Assembly: GCA_963789355.1 (NCBI GenBank)
Contig: CAWBKK010000009.1
Coordinates: 62,001 to 126,000 of the forward strand
Reading direction: 5' to 3'
From: Gaiellasilicea sp963789355
Lineage (GTDB): Bacteria > Actinomycetota > Thermoleophilia > Gaiellales > Gaiellaceae
Length of the DNA: 64,000 nt
Under the pieces are notes generated by a model. The model was not told where the DNA came from and searched no databases. It saw nothing but the letters and a program-made list of their open reading frames with translations. Both the position numbers and the translations under genes were made by a program. Each line of letters starts with the position of its first letter. Position 1 is the stretch's first letter. Below, piece after piece: positions 33,382-43,477 of this stretch.

Positions 33382-34838
33382 TACAGGCCGAAGGGGTTGA
33401 TCGGGCGCGAACCCGTGTTCACGGTGACGCTCTTCGTCTCGAGGTAGAGATCGAGCGTCTCGATCCCGAGCTCGCGGCCGAAACCGGACTGCTTGTAGCC
33501 GCCGAACGGCAACCCGGGGAAGGCCGTGTAGGGCATGTTGATCCCGACCGTGCCGGCCTTGATCCGGGAGGCGAGCCGGTGGCCGCGCGCAGGATCGCCG
33601 GTCCAGACCGATGCCATCAGGCCGTACCTGACGTCGTTTGCGATCCGGATCGCGTCCTTCTCGTCCTCGAACGGGATGATCGTCACGACCGGGCCGAAGA
33701 CCTCCTCCTGCGCGATCGCGGCCGAGTTCTCGACCCCGGCGACGACCGTCGCGGGATAGAACGCGTGCTCGCCCGGCTCGCCCCCGAGCACGATCTCGCC
33801 GCCGTCCGCGCGCGCGCCTTCGACGAAGGCGTGCACGCGCTCCTGGTGCGCCTGCGAGATCAGCGAGCCCATCTGCGTCTCGGAGTCGAGCGGGTCGCCC
33901 ATCTTCAGCTGCCCCGCCTTCTCGGTGAAGGCGCCGACGAAGTCGTCGTAGATCGACCGCTCGACGAGGACGCGCGAGCGCGCCTCGCAGCTCTGGCCGG
34001 CGGAGTAGTAGATCGACCAGACCGCGCTCGGGATCGCCGAGTCGAGATCGGCGTCGGCAAAGACGAGGTTCGGGCTCTTGCCCCCGAGCTCGAGCGTCAA
34101 GCGCTTGATCGGCTCGGAGCAGAGCCGCATGATCTCGCCGCCCGTCTTCGTCGAGCCGGTGAACGCGACCTTGTCGACGCCCGCGTGCTTGACGAGGTAC
34201 GCGCCGGTCGTCGGGCCCTCGCCGGTGACGATGTTGATCGCGCCGGCCGGGAAGCCGACCTCGGCCGCGAGCTCGGCGAGCCGCAGCGCCGTCGCCGGCG
34301 TCTGGGGATCGGGCTTGAGCACCACCGAGCAACCGGCGGCGAGCGCGGGCGCGAGCTTCCACGTCGTCATCAGCAGCGGGTAGTTCCAGGGGACGATCTG
34401 GCCGGCGACGCCGACCGGCTCCTTCAGGGTGTACGAGAGGAGCGAGCCCCCGATCGGGTTCGAGCGGCCGCCGATCGAGCCGATCGCGGAGGCGTAGTAG
34501 CGGAAGTGCTCGACCGCGCCGAAGAGCTCGGCCTTCGTCGAGGAGATCGCCTTGCCGACGTTGCGCGACTCGAGCTCCGAGAGCTCGTTGCGGTTCGCTT
34601 TCAGCGCGTCGGCGAGGGCGTGCAGGAGCCTCGAGCGCTCGTTCCCGGGCGTCTTGCCCCAGTCGCCGTCGAGCGCGGCCCGCGCCGCCTCGACCGCGCG
34701 GTCGATCTCAGCCGGGCCGGCGAGCTGGGCGGTGCCGAGCGCCTCGCCGGAGGCGGGCTCCGTCAGCTCCCGGGAGGACGAGCCTCCGACGGTCTCGCCG
34801 TTGATGAAGAGCCCGTACTCGTTCGTCGCCACGGCCAC
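33381..34838 (-). CDS. NAD-dependent aldehyde dehydrogenase
   Basis: The 485-aa protein has VPWNYPLLMTTWKLAPALA, FTGSTKTGG, LELGGKSPN with the general base, and YYSAGQSCEARSRVLVE with the catalytic cysteine. It resembles betaine-aldehyde and phenylacetaldehyde-type dehydrogenases. A phenylacetaldehyde role would link it to the paa genes, but it is 30 kb away and specificity cannot be read from the sequence. GTG 34838 is used (MAVATNEYG). Confidence 0.88.
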   Translation of the reverse strand: MAVATNEYGLFINGETVGGSSSRELTEPASGEALGTAQLAGPAEIDRAVEAARAALDGDWGKTPGNERSRLLHALADALKANRNELSELESRNVGKAISSTKAELFGAVEHFRYYASAIGSIGGRSNPIGGSLLSYTLKEPVGVAGQIVPWNYPLLMTTWKLAPALAAGCSVVLKPDPQTPATALRLAELAAEVGFPAGAINIVTGEGPTTGAYLVKHAGVDKVAFTGSTKTGGEIMRLCSEPIKRLTLELGGKSPNLVFADADLDSAIPSAVWSIYYSAGQSCEARSRVLVERSIYDDFVGAFTEKAGQLKMGDPLDSETQMGSLISQAHQERVHAFVEGARADGGEIVLGGEPGEHAFYPATVVAGVENSAAIAQEEVFGPVVTIIPFEDEKDAIRIANDVRYGLMASVWTGDPARGHRLASRIKAGTVGINMPYTAFPGLPFGGYKQSGFGRELGIETLDLYLETKSVTVNTGSRPINPFGL

Positions 34839-34853
34839 GGCCGGACGATAGCG

Positions 34854-35189
34854 CTACGGGCCCTGATGGCGGAGACTGACGAGCAGCGCAGGCGGGTCGA
34901 CGTCGTCTGGCAGAAGCCGCGCGTCCTCCAACAGGGTCACGCCGAGCTCGATGCGGCCCGAGGCGACACGCTTGTCCGCGACGAACACGTCCTCGTCGTC
35001 AGCTCCCACCTGGTTCCAGCCGGCTGCGGTGGCCTGCTCGCGCGCGTCCGCGAGCGCCTGCGCCGAGCCGCCGGCTCCGAGCTGGAACAGGCGCGTGAGC
35101 CGTGCGGAGACCGGCTTCCCCAGCGAGGAGCCCTCGTTCTGAGAATCGGTGTCGACGAGCTTCCCGCCCGGCGGCGCGTACGTCGCCAT
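34854..35189 (-). CDS. Hypothetical protein, probably the main part of a frameshifted anchored protein
   Basis: The 111-aa frame starts MATYAPPGGKLVDTDSQNEG and looks protein-coding (SLGKPVSARLTRLFQ). GGAGG lies 4 nt before its ATG. Just upstream, a GTG at 35302 overlapping the thiolase stop (GTGA) opens a different frame with a membrane segment (KILAAAAALGVLVIVLARG) that leads straight into this region. The two frames look like one membrane-anchored protein of about 149 aa split by a single-base indel near 35190, or two overlapping genes. No family recognised. Confidence 0.5.
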   Translation of the reverse strand: MATYAPPGGKLVDTDSQNEGSSLGKPVSARLTRLFQLGAGGSAQALADAREQATAAGWNQVGADDEDVFVADKRVASGRIELGVTLLEDARLLPDDVDPPALLVSLRHQGP

Positions 35190-35298
35190 CGGTCCTCCTC
35201 GAGCGCGCGAAGCCGGGCGGAAGGCTCCTCGCCGCGCGCGAGCACGATCACGAGCACGCCGAGTGCGGCCGCGGCGGCAAGAATCTTGGTGCGCGTGC

Positions 35299-35302
<4 letters not shown>
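35190..35302 (-). CDS. N-terminal membrane-anchor frame preceding the hypothetical protein
   Basis: From GTG 35302 (GTGA overlap with the thiolase stop) the frame encodes MSTRTKILAAAAALGVLVIV and about 20 more residues before reaching the ATG of the next frame. The same frame stays open to 34937, but beyond 35190 its residues are arginine/serine-rich shadow sequence. It is best read as the signal-anchor part of the downstream protein, which implies a frameshift. Real coding status is uncertain. Confidence 0.4.
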
Positions 35303-36452
<1,150 letters not shown>

Positions 36453-36456
<4 letters not shown>

Positions 36457-37292
36457 GCCACGTAGTCGAGCCGGACCGGCTCCGGAAACGCTCCGATCGC
36501 CTCGCCGCGGCGGAGCAGCTCCGCGACCGCCCTGCGGCCCTCGTCGCCGTAGTCGCACGTCAGCTCGTTCACGTACATGTCGACGAAGCGCTCGTTCGTG
36601 GCCGCGTCGATCCCGCGGCCGAACCGCATCGCATAGCGCATCGCGTCGCGGCGGTTTGCGAGCCCCGCCTGGATCGACTCGAGCAACACCGCCGAGAGGT
36701 CGCCGACCCGCTCACCCACGTCGCGGCGCACGAGATTGACGCCGAGCGGCAGCGGCAGGCCGGTCTCGAGCAGCCACCACTCGCCGAGGTCGAGCACCTT
36801 GTGCAGCCCCGACGCCTCGTAGGTCAGCTGCCCCTCGTGGATCACGAGGCCCGCGTCGGCCCGGCCCGACGAGACTTCGTCCACGATTCGGTCGAACGGG
36901 AGCTCACGGTGCCCGAACTCGCCAAGCGCGAGCCGCAGCGTCAGGAACGCCGTCGTCATCCGACCGGGCACGACGATCTCGGCAAAGCGCAGCTGCTCGA
37001 AGGTGAGCGGCTCGCGCGCGACGAGGATCGGGCCGTAGCCGGCACCGATGCTGGCCCCGTGAGGCAGGAGCGCGTACCGGTCCTGCACGAACGGGTACGC
37101 GTGCAGCGACGTCGCCGTCACCTCGAGCCGCCCCTCGAGCGCCCACTCGTTCAGGGTCTGGATGTCCTGCAGCACCTGCTCGAAGCGGAAGCCGCGCGTG
37201 TCGATCGCTCCGGCCGCGATCGCCCAGAACATGAACGCGTCGTCGGGATCCGGGCTGTGCCCGAGGCGGATGCGCATGCTCTGGGTCAGCAT
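36453..37292 (-). CDS. mqnD: 1,4-dihydroxy-6-naphthoate synthase MqnD
   Basis: The 279-aa protein has the periplasmic-binding-like fold of MqnA/MqnD and begins IRLGHSPDPDDAFMFWAI, followed by DIQTLNEWALEG and VTATSLHAYPFV, all typical of MqnD. It converts cyclic dehypoxanthine futalosine in the futalosine route to menaquinone. ATG 37292 is supported by TAGCCT 6 nt upstream (leaderless). It is divergent from the DtxR gene and coupled to the thiolase downstream. Confidence 0.85.
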
Positions 37293-37298
37293 CGCCCG

Positions 37299-37320
37299 AG
37301 GCTAGCACCGGGCCTAGACT
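37299..37320. promoter_or_regulatory. Divergent -10 boxes for mqnD and the DtxR gene
   Basis: On the minus strand TAGCCT (37304-37299) lies 6 nt before the mqnD ATG. On the plus strand TAGACT (37315-37320) lies 8 nt before the DtxR-family ATG. The starts are 36 bp apart and both transcripts should lack a leader. Confidence 0.55.
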
Positions 37321-37328
37321 GACCAGCG

Positions 37329-37760
37329 ATGGTCGACCTGAGCAATGCGATCCAGGATTATCTGAAGGAGATCTACAAGCTCGGGGTTGTGGCCGAACGC
37401 GTGTCCACCTCGGCCCTCGCGGAGCGCCAGCAGGTGTCGCCCGCCTCGGCGAGCGCGATGGTGAAGAAGCTGGCGGCGCTCGGGCTCGCGGAGCACACGC
37501 CCTACCGCGGAGTCACGCTGACGCATGCCGGCGAGCAAGTCGCGCTGGAGGTGATCCGCCACCACCGGCTGCTCGAGCTCTACCTCGCGGAGACTCTCGG
37601 GATCGGCGTCGACGACGTCCACGACGAGGCAGACCGGCTCGAGCACGCGCTCTCGGAGGAGCTGGAGGCGCGGATCGACAAGGCCCTCGGCTTCCCCACC
37701 CACGACCCGCACGGCGACCCGATCCCGAACGCGAAGCTCGAGTGGCCGAAGGAGAGCTAG
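37329..37760 (+). CDS. DtxR/MntR-family metal-dependent regulator
   Basis: The 143-aa protein has the iron-dependent-repressor HTH (AIQDYLKEIYKL; VSPASASAMVKKLAALGLAEH) and a dimerisation domain with metal-ligand residues (HHRLLELYL, HDEADRLEHALSEEL). It lacks the C-terminal SH3 domain of full DtxR, so it is closer to MntR in size. It probably senses Mn or Fe; targets are not evident nearby. Confidence 0.85.
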   Translation: MVDLSNAIQDYLKEIYKLGVVAERVSTSALAERQQVSPASASAMVKKLAALGLAEHTPYRGVTLTHAGEQVALEVIRHHRLLELYLAETLGIGVDDVHDEADRLEHALSEELEARIDKALGFPTHDPHGDPIPNAKLEWPKES

Positions 37761-38101
37761 CGTCGCCCGAAGAAGAAGCGTTCCAAGACCGGTAAGACCT
37801 CCTTGCGCGTGAACGGCCTGATTCGCTCGGTCGAGCCGTCGTCCTCGAGCACGCGCGCGTCGTCCTCGAGCGCCCCGTTCGCGGCCTCGAGCGCGTCGCC
37901 GAGCTCGTGGCCCTCGAAGAGGTAGTCGTCGCCGCGTGGCTCGTCGCTCGGCCGGTGCTGCGGGTTGACGGCCCGGCCGACCGCCCAGAGCGCACCCTCC
38001 CTGCGCTCGAGCCAGATCACGATCCGCTCCTCGCGCCCCGCGTCGTCGACTCCCCGGAGAGTCCGTTCGGCGCACCTGCCGTCCGAGCTGGTCCTGCGCA
38101 T
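37757..38101 (-). CDS. Hypothetical protein
   Basis: The 114-aa frame is mostly charged (VIWLERREGALWAVGRAVN; DDYLFEGHELGDALEAANGALEDDAR; FTRKEVLPVLERFFFGRR). The end is coding-like and conserved-looking, but I recognise no family. It is convergent with the DtxR gene, overlapping by 4 bp, and divergent from the 80-aa gene. The N-terminal part before residue 25 is doubtful and the true start may be internal. Confidence 0.55.
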   Translation of the reverse strand: MRRTSSDGRCAERTLRGVDDAGREERIVIWLERREGALWAVGRAVNPQHRPSDEPRGDDYLFEGHELGDALEAANGALEDDARVLEDDGSTERIRPFTRKEVLPVLERFFFGRR

Positions 38102-38126
38102 CGAAAGGAGGATACAATCGTCCGCG

Positions 38127-38369
38127 ATGGCGTTCCGGAACCTCTTCTCGTTCCTATTTCAGCGCTCGTCGGCCGACGACCGGGTCGCGGCCTACGTGAT
38201 CCGCGAGCACGACCGCGGTCGCGACCTCGCCGAGATCCTCGAGGACCGCTACGTGCTCAACCGCCTCGGCCCCGACCAGCGCGCGCGCTTGCTCGACCGC
38301 CCCGAGGTGATCAAGGCGCTCGGGAATGACACGATCGCCAGCGCCCGCCAGACGGCCGGCCAGACCTAG
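38127..38369 (+). CDS. Small hypothetical protein, 80 aa
   Basis: The protein MAFRNLFSFLFQRSSADDRV continues as a helical, charged sequence (EHDRGRDLAEILEDRYVLN; LLDRPEVIKALGNDTI). No family recognised. The start is well supported: TACAAT, the best -10 hexamer in the area, lies 8 nt before the ATG. It is convergent with the ornithine cyclodeaminase-like gene (4-bp overlap). Confidence 0.65.
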   Translation: MAFRNLFSFLFQRSSADDRVAAYVIREHDRGRDLAEILEDRYVLNRLGPDQRARLLDRPEVIKALGNDTIASARQTAGQT

Positions 38370-39295
38370 ACAGTCGTTCCGACGCCGCGCTCCTGCGCCC
38401 GCCGCAGCAGCTCGGCCGCGATCGCGACGTCCCAGACGGCGAGCCCGTTCGACTTGAAGACGACGATGTCGGCGTCGGACTCGCGGCCCGGCAGCGCACC
38501 CGCGACGACGTCCTGGAGCTCGTGCACCTCGAGCCAGTCGAGGACGCCGTTCTCGATGGGATCGATCAGGTCGCCCGACTCGAGCTTCGCGTTCTCCCTC
38601 GAGTCGCAGCAGACGAAGCTCGCGCGCTCGAGCACGACATCGTCCAGCTCGCGCTTGCGCGGATCGTTCGCGCCGGCGGCACAGACGAGCGCGCCCTCGC
38701 GCAGCCACTCGCCGCGGAGGACCGGATCGCGCGAGGTGGTGACCGTGACGACGATCTCCTGGGCCGCTGCCTCGACGCTCGAGTCGGCCGGCTCGGCGCC
38801 GACCTTCGCGCAGAAGGTTTCCAGTCGCTCCGGCGTCCGGCAGTAGGCGACGACCCGCTCGAGGGAGGGAACCGCAGCGCGGATCGCCTCGACCTGCGCC
38901 TCCGCCTGCCAGCCGCAGCCGATCACTCCGAGCGTGCGGGCATCGCGCCGGGCCAGGTGCTTGGCGGCGACGCCGCTCGCGGCGCCGGTGCGACGCTGAC
39001 CGGCGGTGTCGGCCTCGAGCACGGCGACGAGCTCACCGGTGCGGAGGTCGAACAGGGAGACGGCGAAGACGGCCTGCCCCGCGACGACCGTGTACGCCTT
39101 GACGCCCGCGTAGCCGAGCTCGCGGTCGACCGCCGACATGACGGCGAAGCTGCCGTCGTCGAGCGAAAGTCGCCGCCGCGGCACATTCTCGACGGCGCCG
39201 GCGGCCATCCGCGCGAAGCACGCCTCCAGGACGGGGACTGCCTCGCCGGCCGTGATCAGGCCGGCCACGTCCGCCTCGGTCAGGTAGAGCGGCAA
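38366..39295 (-). CDS. Ornithine cyclodeaminase/mu-crystallin family protein
   Basis: The 309-aa protein has LGVIGCGWQAEAQVEAI (NAD-binding) and GYAGVKAYTV with the substrate lysine, plus TAGQRRTGAASGVAAKHLA. The family includes ornithine cyclodeaminases, ketimine reductases and alanine dehydrogenases; which applies here cannot be told. It follows the DUF421 gene in the same direction by 10 bp. Confidence 0.85.
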   Translation of the reverse strand: MPLYLTEADVAGLITAGEAVPVLEACFARMAAGAVENVPRRRLSLDDGSFAVMSAVDRELGYAGVKAYTVVAGQAVFAVSLFDLRTGELVAVLEADTAGQRRTGAASGVAAKHLARRDARTLGVIGCGWQAEAQVEAIRAAVPSLERVVAYCRTPERLETFCAKVGAEPADSSVEAAAQEIVVTVTTSRDPVLRGEWLREGALVCAAGANDPRKRELDDVVLERASFVCCDSRENAKLESGDLIDPIENGVLDWLEVHELQDVVAGALPGRESDADIVVFKSNGLAVWDVAIAAELLRRAQERGVGTTV

Positions 39296-39305
39296 GCCGG
39301 AGACC

Positions 39306-39752
39306 CTACGCCTCGCCCTTCTTCAGGAAGGTGATCCGGCCGTTCGTCTCCAGCACCGCCCACCGGACCTGGTCCACCGACCCGATCCCGTTCGCACGGG
39401 CAGCGGCCGCGAGCTCCTCGAGCGTGATCCGGTTCCGGCGGAGGTTGCGGTCGATCGGCTTCCCGTCCTCGACCACGATCAGCGGCTCGCCGTCGAGCAC
39501 CGGGCGCAGGCGCGGCACCTTGAAGCTCGTGTAGGAGACACCGACCGTCATCAGCGCGATCGTGGAGCCGACGAGCAGGGCGCCCGTCACCGAGAAGTCG
39601 TTCTGCGTCACGCCCTGCTGCACGAGGTCGCCGATCATCACGAGCATGATCAGGTCGAACGGCTGCATCGAGGAGAGCTCACGACGTCCGATCACCCGCG
39701 TCAGCAGATAGACGAAGAGAAACGCGACGACTGCACGGACGACGAGATCCAT
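39306..39752 (-). CDS. DUF421 (YetF-like) membrane protein
   Basis: The 148-aa protein has three N-terminal membrane segments (AVVAFLFVYLLTRVIG; FDLIMLVMIGDLVQQG; LVGSTIALMTVGVSY) and a small soluble domain (DGEPLIVVEDGKPIDR), as in YetF relatives. Function unknown. Its ATG shares a base with the upstream stop (TGATG). Confidence 0.85.
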   Translation of the reverse strand: MDLVVRAVVAFLFVYLLTRVIGRRELSSMQPFDLIMLVMIGDLVQQGVTQNDFSVTGALLVGSTIALMTVGVSYTSFKVPRLRPVLDGEPLIVVEDGKPIDRNLRRNRITLEELAAAARANGIGSVDQVRWAVLETNGRITFLKKGEA

Positions 39753-40282
39753 CAGGGATAAATGGTCATCGTGCGGTCGAGTGAGAGGATCGGCGCCTCG
39801 CCGTCGAGCAGCTCGACGTCCTGCGAGCGGCGGCCGATCTCGGTCGGGTTGACCTGAAAGTGGAGGAAGAAGACGTGCTCGGTCCCGGCGCGGACACGGC
39901 CGAGATCGAAGGCGATCTTGCCGTCCCGGTTCGCCTCCCCGACCGGCGACGGGACGAGCGTGTTCAGCGTGATCCCCTCCAACCAGCCGGGGTCGAGGAG
40001 CAGCGTCGCCGCCTCGATCTCGCGCTCGGCTCGAATCGTGAAGCGGGACATGAAGAAGAGACCGCTGCGGACTCGCTCGGGCGAGTAGACCTCGAGCTCG
40101 ACCCCGCTCGCCGACGCCGTGCCAGTCTGTGGCCGCTGGCCGAACACGTTCAGGAGCCCGAGCAGGCAGAGCAGGCCGAGCACGGTCAAGATCGCCCAGC
40201 GGACATACGGGCGATGCTCGCGGCCGCGAAGATCACGGTGTCGCGCGAGCGTCAGCTGGTCGGGCGCGGCCGCCACACGCAT
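39752..40282 (-). CDS. Membrane-anchored protein of unknown function
   Basis: From ATG 40282 the product is 176 aa: a short cytoplasmic head, one membrane segment (WAILTVLGLLCLLGLLNVF) and an extracytoplasmic beta-rich domain (VELEVYSPERVRSGLFFMSR; VFFLHFQVNPTEIG). An upstream ATG at 40363 exists, but the added residues look non-coding. It is translationally linked to the DUF421 gene. No family recognised. Confidence 0.7.
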   Translation of the reverse strand: MRVAAAPDQLTLARHRDLRGREHRPYVRWAILTVLGLLCLLGLLNVFGQRPQTGTASASGVELEVYSPERVRSGLFFMSRFTIRAEREIEAATLLLDPGWLEGITLNTLVPSPVGEANRDGKIAFDLGRVRAGTEHVFFLHFQVNPTEIGRRSQDVELLDGEAPILSLDRTMTIYP

Positions 40283-40418
40283 GGCTTCGCCGCCGGACGC
40301 TCCGGTCCTACCCGTGATCCCACCCTTCCGCCCCTTTACAGCGGCAACGACCCCGGGCACCATGGGTCGGCCGAGTCGGATGACCGTAGGCGACAGGGGG
40401 GTTCGAGGGGATTTGAGA

Positions 40419-43394
40419 GTGGGATTTCGTGTGCTCGCGCTGTGCGCGTCGGTCGCCGCGTGCCTGACGTCGACGGCTGCCGCACGCGTCGATGCGGGCG
40501 GCGCCGAGCGACGGGCGCCCCAGCACCCCGAAGGGGTCGAGAAGCACCCGCGGCTCGATTCACGACTGCTCGGGGTGGTGTCGGCGGATCGGGCCGCCGG
40601 TCCTGCCGCCGCGCTGCAGGCGGCTCGCGCTCGGGCGCTCGCGACCTCCGGCGACCAGGTCCGGGTCGTGATCCAGGGCGCGCCTGCTGCTGTCCGGGCC
40701 GCGGTGGAGGCGAACGGCGGCGAGGTCGACGGAACCGCCGGAACGCTGACCGAGGCCCTCGTTCCCGCAGGCCGGCTGGCCGAGCTCTCGGCTCAGGGCG
40801 GGGTCGAGTACGTCCGTCCACCGAGCGCGCTCGTCCCGCTCGGCACCGACAGCCAGGGCGTGGCGGCCGCCGCCGCTTCGGCGTGGCACGCGAAGGGGGT
40901 CACCGGCTCGGGCGCAAAGGTGGCAGTGATCGACACCGGCTTCGAGGGGCTCGCCGCGCGCCAGGCCGCCGGTGAGCTCCCGGCGACGACCACGAGTGTC
41001 GACTTCTGCACGGCGTCGATGGGAGCGCCCGAGAAGCACGGTACGGCCGTGGCCGAGGTGGTCCACGAGATGGCACCGGGCGCTCAGCTGTTCCTGATCT
41101 GCATCGAGACCGAGGTCGACCTCGCCAACGCGGCCGCGTATGTCAAGGCCAACGGAATCACGATCGTGAATCACTCGATCGGCTGGTACAACACCGCCCG
41201 CGGCGACGGCACGGGTGGCGCCGGGACGCCGGACGCCATCGTCGCCGACGCGCGCGCACACGGGGTGCTCTGGATCAACTCCGCAGGCAACGGCGCGCAG
41301 CAGCACTGGGCCGGCTCCTATACGGATGCGAACGCCAACGGGCTGCACGAGTTCGCAGGGTCCGACGAGACGAACACGGTCACGATCAACGCGGGCCGGA
41401 CGTTCTGCGGCTACGTCAAGTGGGACAGCTGGCCGACGACGGATCAGGACTTCGACCTCTACCTCCGTCGGAACGCCGACCAGGCGCTGCTCGCCAGCTC
41501 GACCACCCTGCAGAACGGCGCCCAGACGCCGGCGGAGGCACTGTGCTTCACCAACATGACCGCCGCGCCGGAGACCTACGCCTTCACGATCCGCCGCGCC
41601 AACGCCTCGACCGCGCCGCGCTTCGACTTCTTCGTGACCGTCGGCAAGACCCTGGAGCATCAGGTTCCGGCGGTGAGCCTCCTCGAGCCGGCCACGTCCC
41701 CGGGCGCCCTCGCGGTCGGTGCCCACTGCTGGGCGAACGACACGCTCGAGCCCTACAGCTCGAACGGCCCCACGATCGACGGCCGGGTGAAGCCCGATCT
41801 CACCGGCCCGGACTCCGTGACGTCGGCGCTCTACGGCCCGTTCACCGCCTGCGGCACGAGCGGCTTCAACGGCACCTCGTCCGCCGCGCCGCACGTCGCT
41901 GGGGCGGCGGTGCTGCTGCGGGGAATGTTCCCGCTGGCGAGCGCAAACGAGCTGCAGGCGTGGCTCGAGGACGACGCCGCCGACCTCGGCCCGCCGGGGA
42001 AGGACACGAGCACGGGCTCCGGGAAGCTGCTGTTGCCGACGTCGCCTCCGCTCGCGTCGACCAGCGCGCCGGGAACCGACGCGCCGACGACCTCCGGCTT
42101 CACCGTGGCGGGCACGGTCTCCCCGCTCGGCGTCGCGACCACGTATCGCTGGCAGTACGGCCTGACGACGGCCTACGGCTCCGACACGTCTCCGCTGGCG
42201 CTGGCCTCCCCGCGCACGGCGCAACAGGTCTCGGCGAGCCTCACCGGCCTCGCGCCCGACACCGAGTACCACTACCGCCTCGTCACGACGAACCTCTTCG
42301 GGACCACGGTCGGCGAGGACCGCACGCGGCGGACCGCCAAACCGCTGCCGCCGGTCGCTGCGACCTCGTCCCCGACCTCCGTCGGCCACGACCAGGCCGT
42401 CCTCGCCGGAACGGTGACGCCGAACGGGACGTCGACCGACGTCCGCTTCGAGTGGGGCACGACGACCGCGTACGGCAACCTGACGCCGGTGCAGAGCGGC
42501 GGCGCGACCGGCACCTCGGCTGTGACCGCTCCGCTCTCGGGGCTCCAGCCGAGCACCACGTACCACTACCGGCTCGTCGCCTCGAGCCTCTACGGCCAGT
42601 CGGCCGGGCCGGATGTGACGTTCACGACGCCGAGCCCACCCCCGCCGCCGCCCGCGCCCGCAACGGGAGGTGGAGGAGGGGGCACGATCCCGAATCTCCG
42701 CCTGACCCTGGCCGGAAGCCGGACGTCGCTCGTGCCCAACGGTTCCGTCGACGTGATCGCGACGCTCGCAAACGCCGGCAGCGCGGGCTCACTCCAGACT
42801 CGGCTCCTGATCGACCTCCCCACGACGATGACGCTCCTGGGGCCGCCGGCCTACGACCGCGGCTCGGGCTGCACGGGCGCCCAGCGACTCGATTGCTTCC
42901 TCGACTACGTCCCGAACGGCGTCGCGACGAGAGTGCTGTTCTCGGTCCGGGTCGCTGGCACCGGTGCCCAGACGCTGACGGCGACCGCCGGCGCCGACCG
43001 CGACTCGGATCCGAGCGACAACGCGGCCTCGCTGACGTTCCAGGTCGGCGGAGGATCTCGGGCGATCGCGGTGTCCGTCCCCACCGGCACGAAGACGGGT
43101 ACGGCCGGAGCGAACGTGCTCACCGGCGACGGGGGAGCGAACATCCTCCGCGGCCGGGGCGGACACGATCGCCTCTACGGCCGCGGCGGCAACGACACGC
43201 TCTACGGCGATGCGGGCAACGACCTTCTCGACGGCGGCGCGGGTCTCGACCGGTTCTTCGGCGGTACGGGCCGCGACACGATCCGGGCCCGCGACGGCCG
43301 CCGGGAGCGGATCGACTGCGGCCCCGGCCGGGACACCGCCATCGTCGACAAGGGCGACGTCGTTCGCGGCTGCGAGACCGTCCGCCGCAGCTGA
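40419..43394 (+). CDS. Secreted subtilisin-like protease with Fn3-like and RTX-like repeats
   Basis: The 991-aa product begins with a signal peptide (GFRVLALCASVAACLTSTAA). The S8 triad is Asp in VAVIDTGF, His in EKHGTAVAEV and Ser in FNGTSSAAPHVAG. An extra beta domain is inserted before the Ser. Two Fn3-like repeats (each with YRWQYGLTTAYG or VRFEWGTTTAYG and TEYHYRL or TTYHYRL) follow, then a CARDB/DUF11-like domain, and calcium-binding RTX-like nonapeptides (GRGGNDTLYGDAGNDLLDG). GTG 40419 is preferred: GAGGGG sits 8 nt before and the signal peptide starts there. The stop abuts the tRNA-Arg gene. Confidence 0.88.
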   Translation: MGFRVLALCASVAACLTSTAAARVDAGGAERRAPQHPEGVEKHPRLDSRLLGVVSADRAAGPAAALQAARARALATSGDQVRVVIQGAPAAVRAAVEANGGEVDGTAGTLTEALVPAGRLAELSAQGGVEYVRPPSALVPLGTDSQGVAAAAASAWHAKGVTGSGAKVAVIDTGFEGLAARQAAGELPATTTSVDFCTASMGAPEKHGTAVAEVVHEMAPGAQLFLICIETEVDLANAAAYVKANGITIVNHSIGWYNTARGDGTGGAGTPDAIVADARAHGVLWINSAGNGAQQHWAGSYTDANANGLHEFAGSDETNTVTINAGRTFCGYVKWDSWPTTDQDFDLYLRRNADQALLASSTTLQNGAQTPAEALCFTNMTAAPETYAFTIRRANASTAPRFDFFVTVGKTLEHQVPAVSLLEPATSPGALAVGAHCWANDTLEPYSSNGPTIDGRVKPDLTGPDSVTSALYGPFTACGTSGFNGTSSAAPHVAGAAVLLRGMFPLASANELQAWLEDDAADLGPPGKDTSTGSGKLLLPTSPPLASTSAPGTDAPTTSGFTVAGTVSPLGVATTYRWQYGLTTAYGSDTSPLALASPRTAQQVSASLTGLAPDTEYHYRLVTTNLFGTTVGEDRTRRTAKPLPPVAATSSPTSVGHDQAVLAGTVTPNGTSTDVRFEWGTTTAYGNLTPVQSGGATGTSAVTAPLSGLQPSTTYHYRLVASSLYGQSAGPDVTFTTPSPPPPPPAPATGGGGGGTIPNLRLTLAGSRTSLVPNGSVDVIATLANAGSAGSLQTRLLIDLPTTMTLLGPPAYDRGSGCTGAQRLDCFLDYVPNGVATRVLFSVRVAGTGAQTLTATAGADRDSDPSDNAASLTFQVGGGSRAIAVSVPTGTKTGTAGANVLTGDGGANILRGRGGHDRLYGRGGNDTLYGDAGNDLLDGGAGLDRFFGGTGRDTIRARDGRRERIDCGPGRDTAIVDKGDVVRGCETVRRS

Positions 43395-43467
43395 TGCGCC
43401 CGGCACGATTCGAACGTGCGACCTCTGCCTCCGCAGGGCAGCGCTCTATCCCCTGAGCTACGGGCGC
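43395..43467 (-). tRNA. tRNA-Arg, anticodon GCG
   Basis: The 73-nt cloverleaf is complete: acceptor GCGCCCG/CGGGCGC with A73, D arm GCTC...GAGC, anticodon stem CTGCC/GGCAG, loop CTGCGGA, T arm GCACG-TTCGAAT-CGTGC. The anticodon is GCG (codons CGC and CGU). Most bacteria use ACG, deaminated to ICG, in this box. CCA is not encoded. The gene ends directly at the subtilase stop codon. Confidence 0.93.
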
Positions 43468-43477
43468 TCGGGACGGG

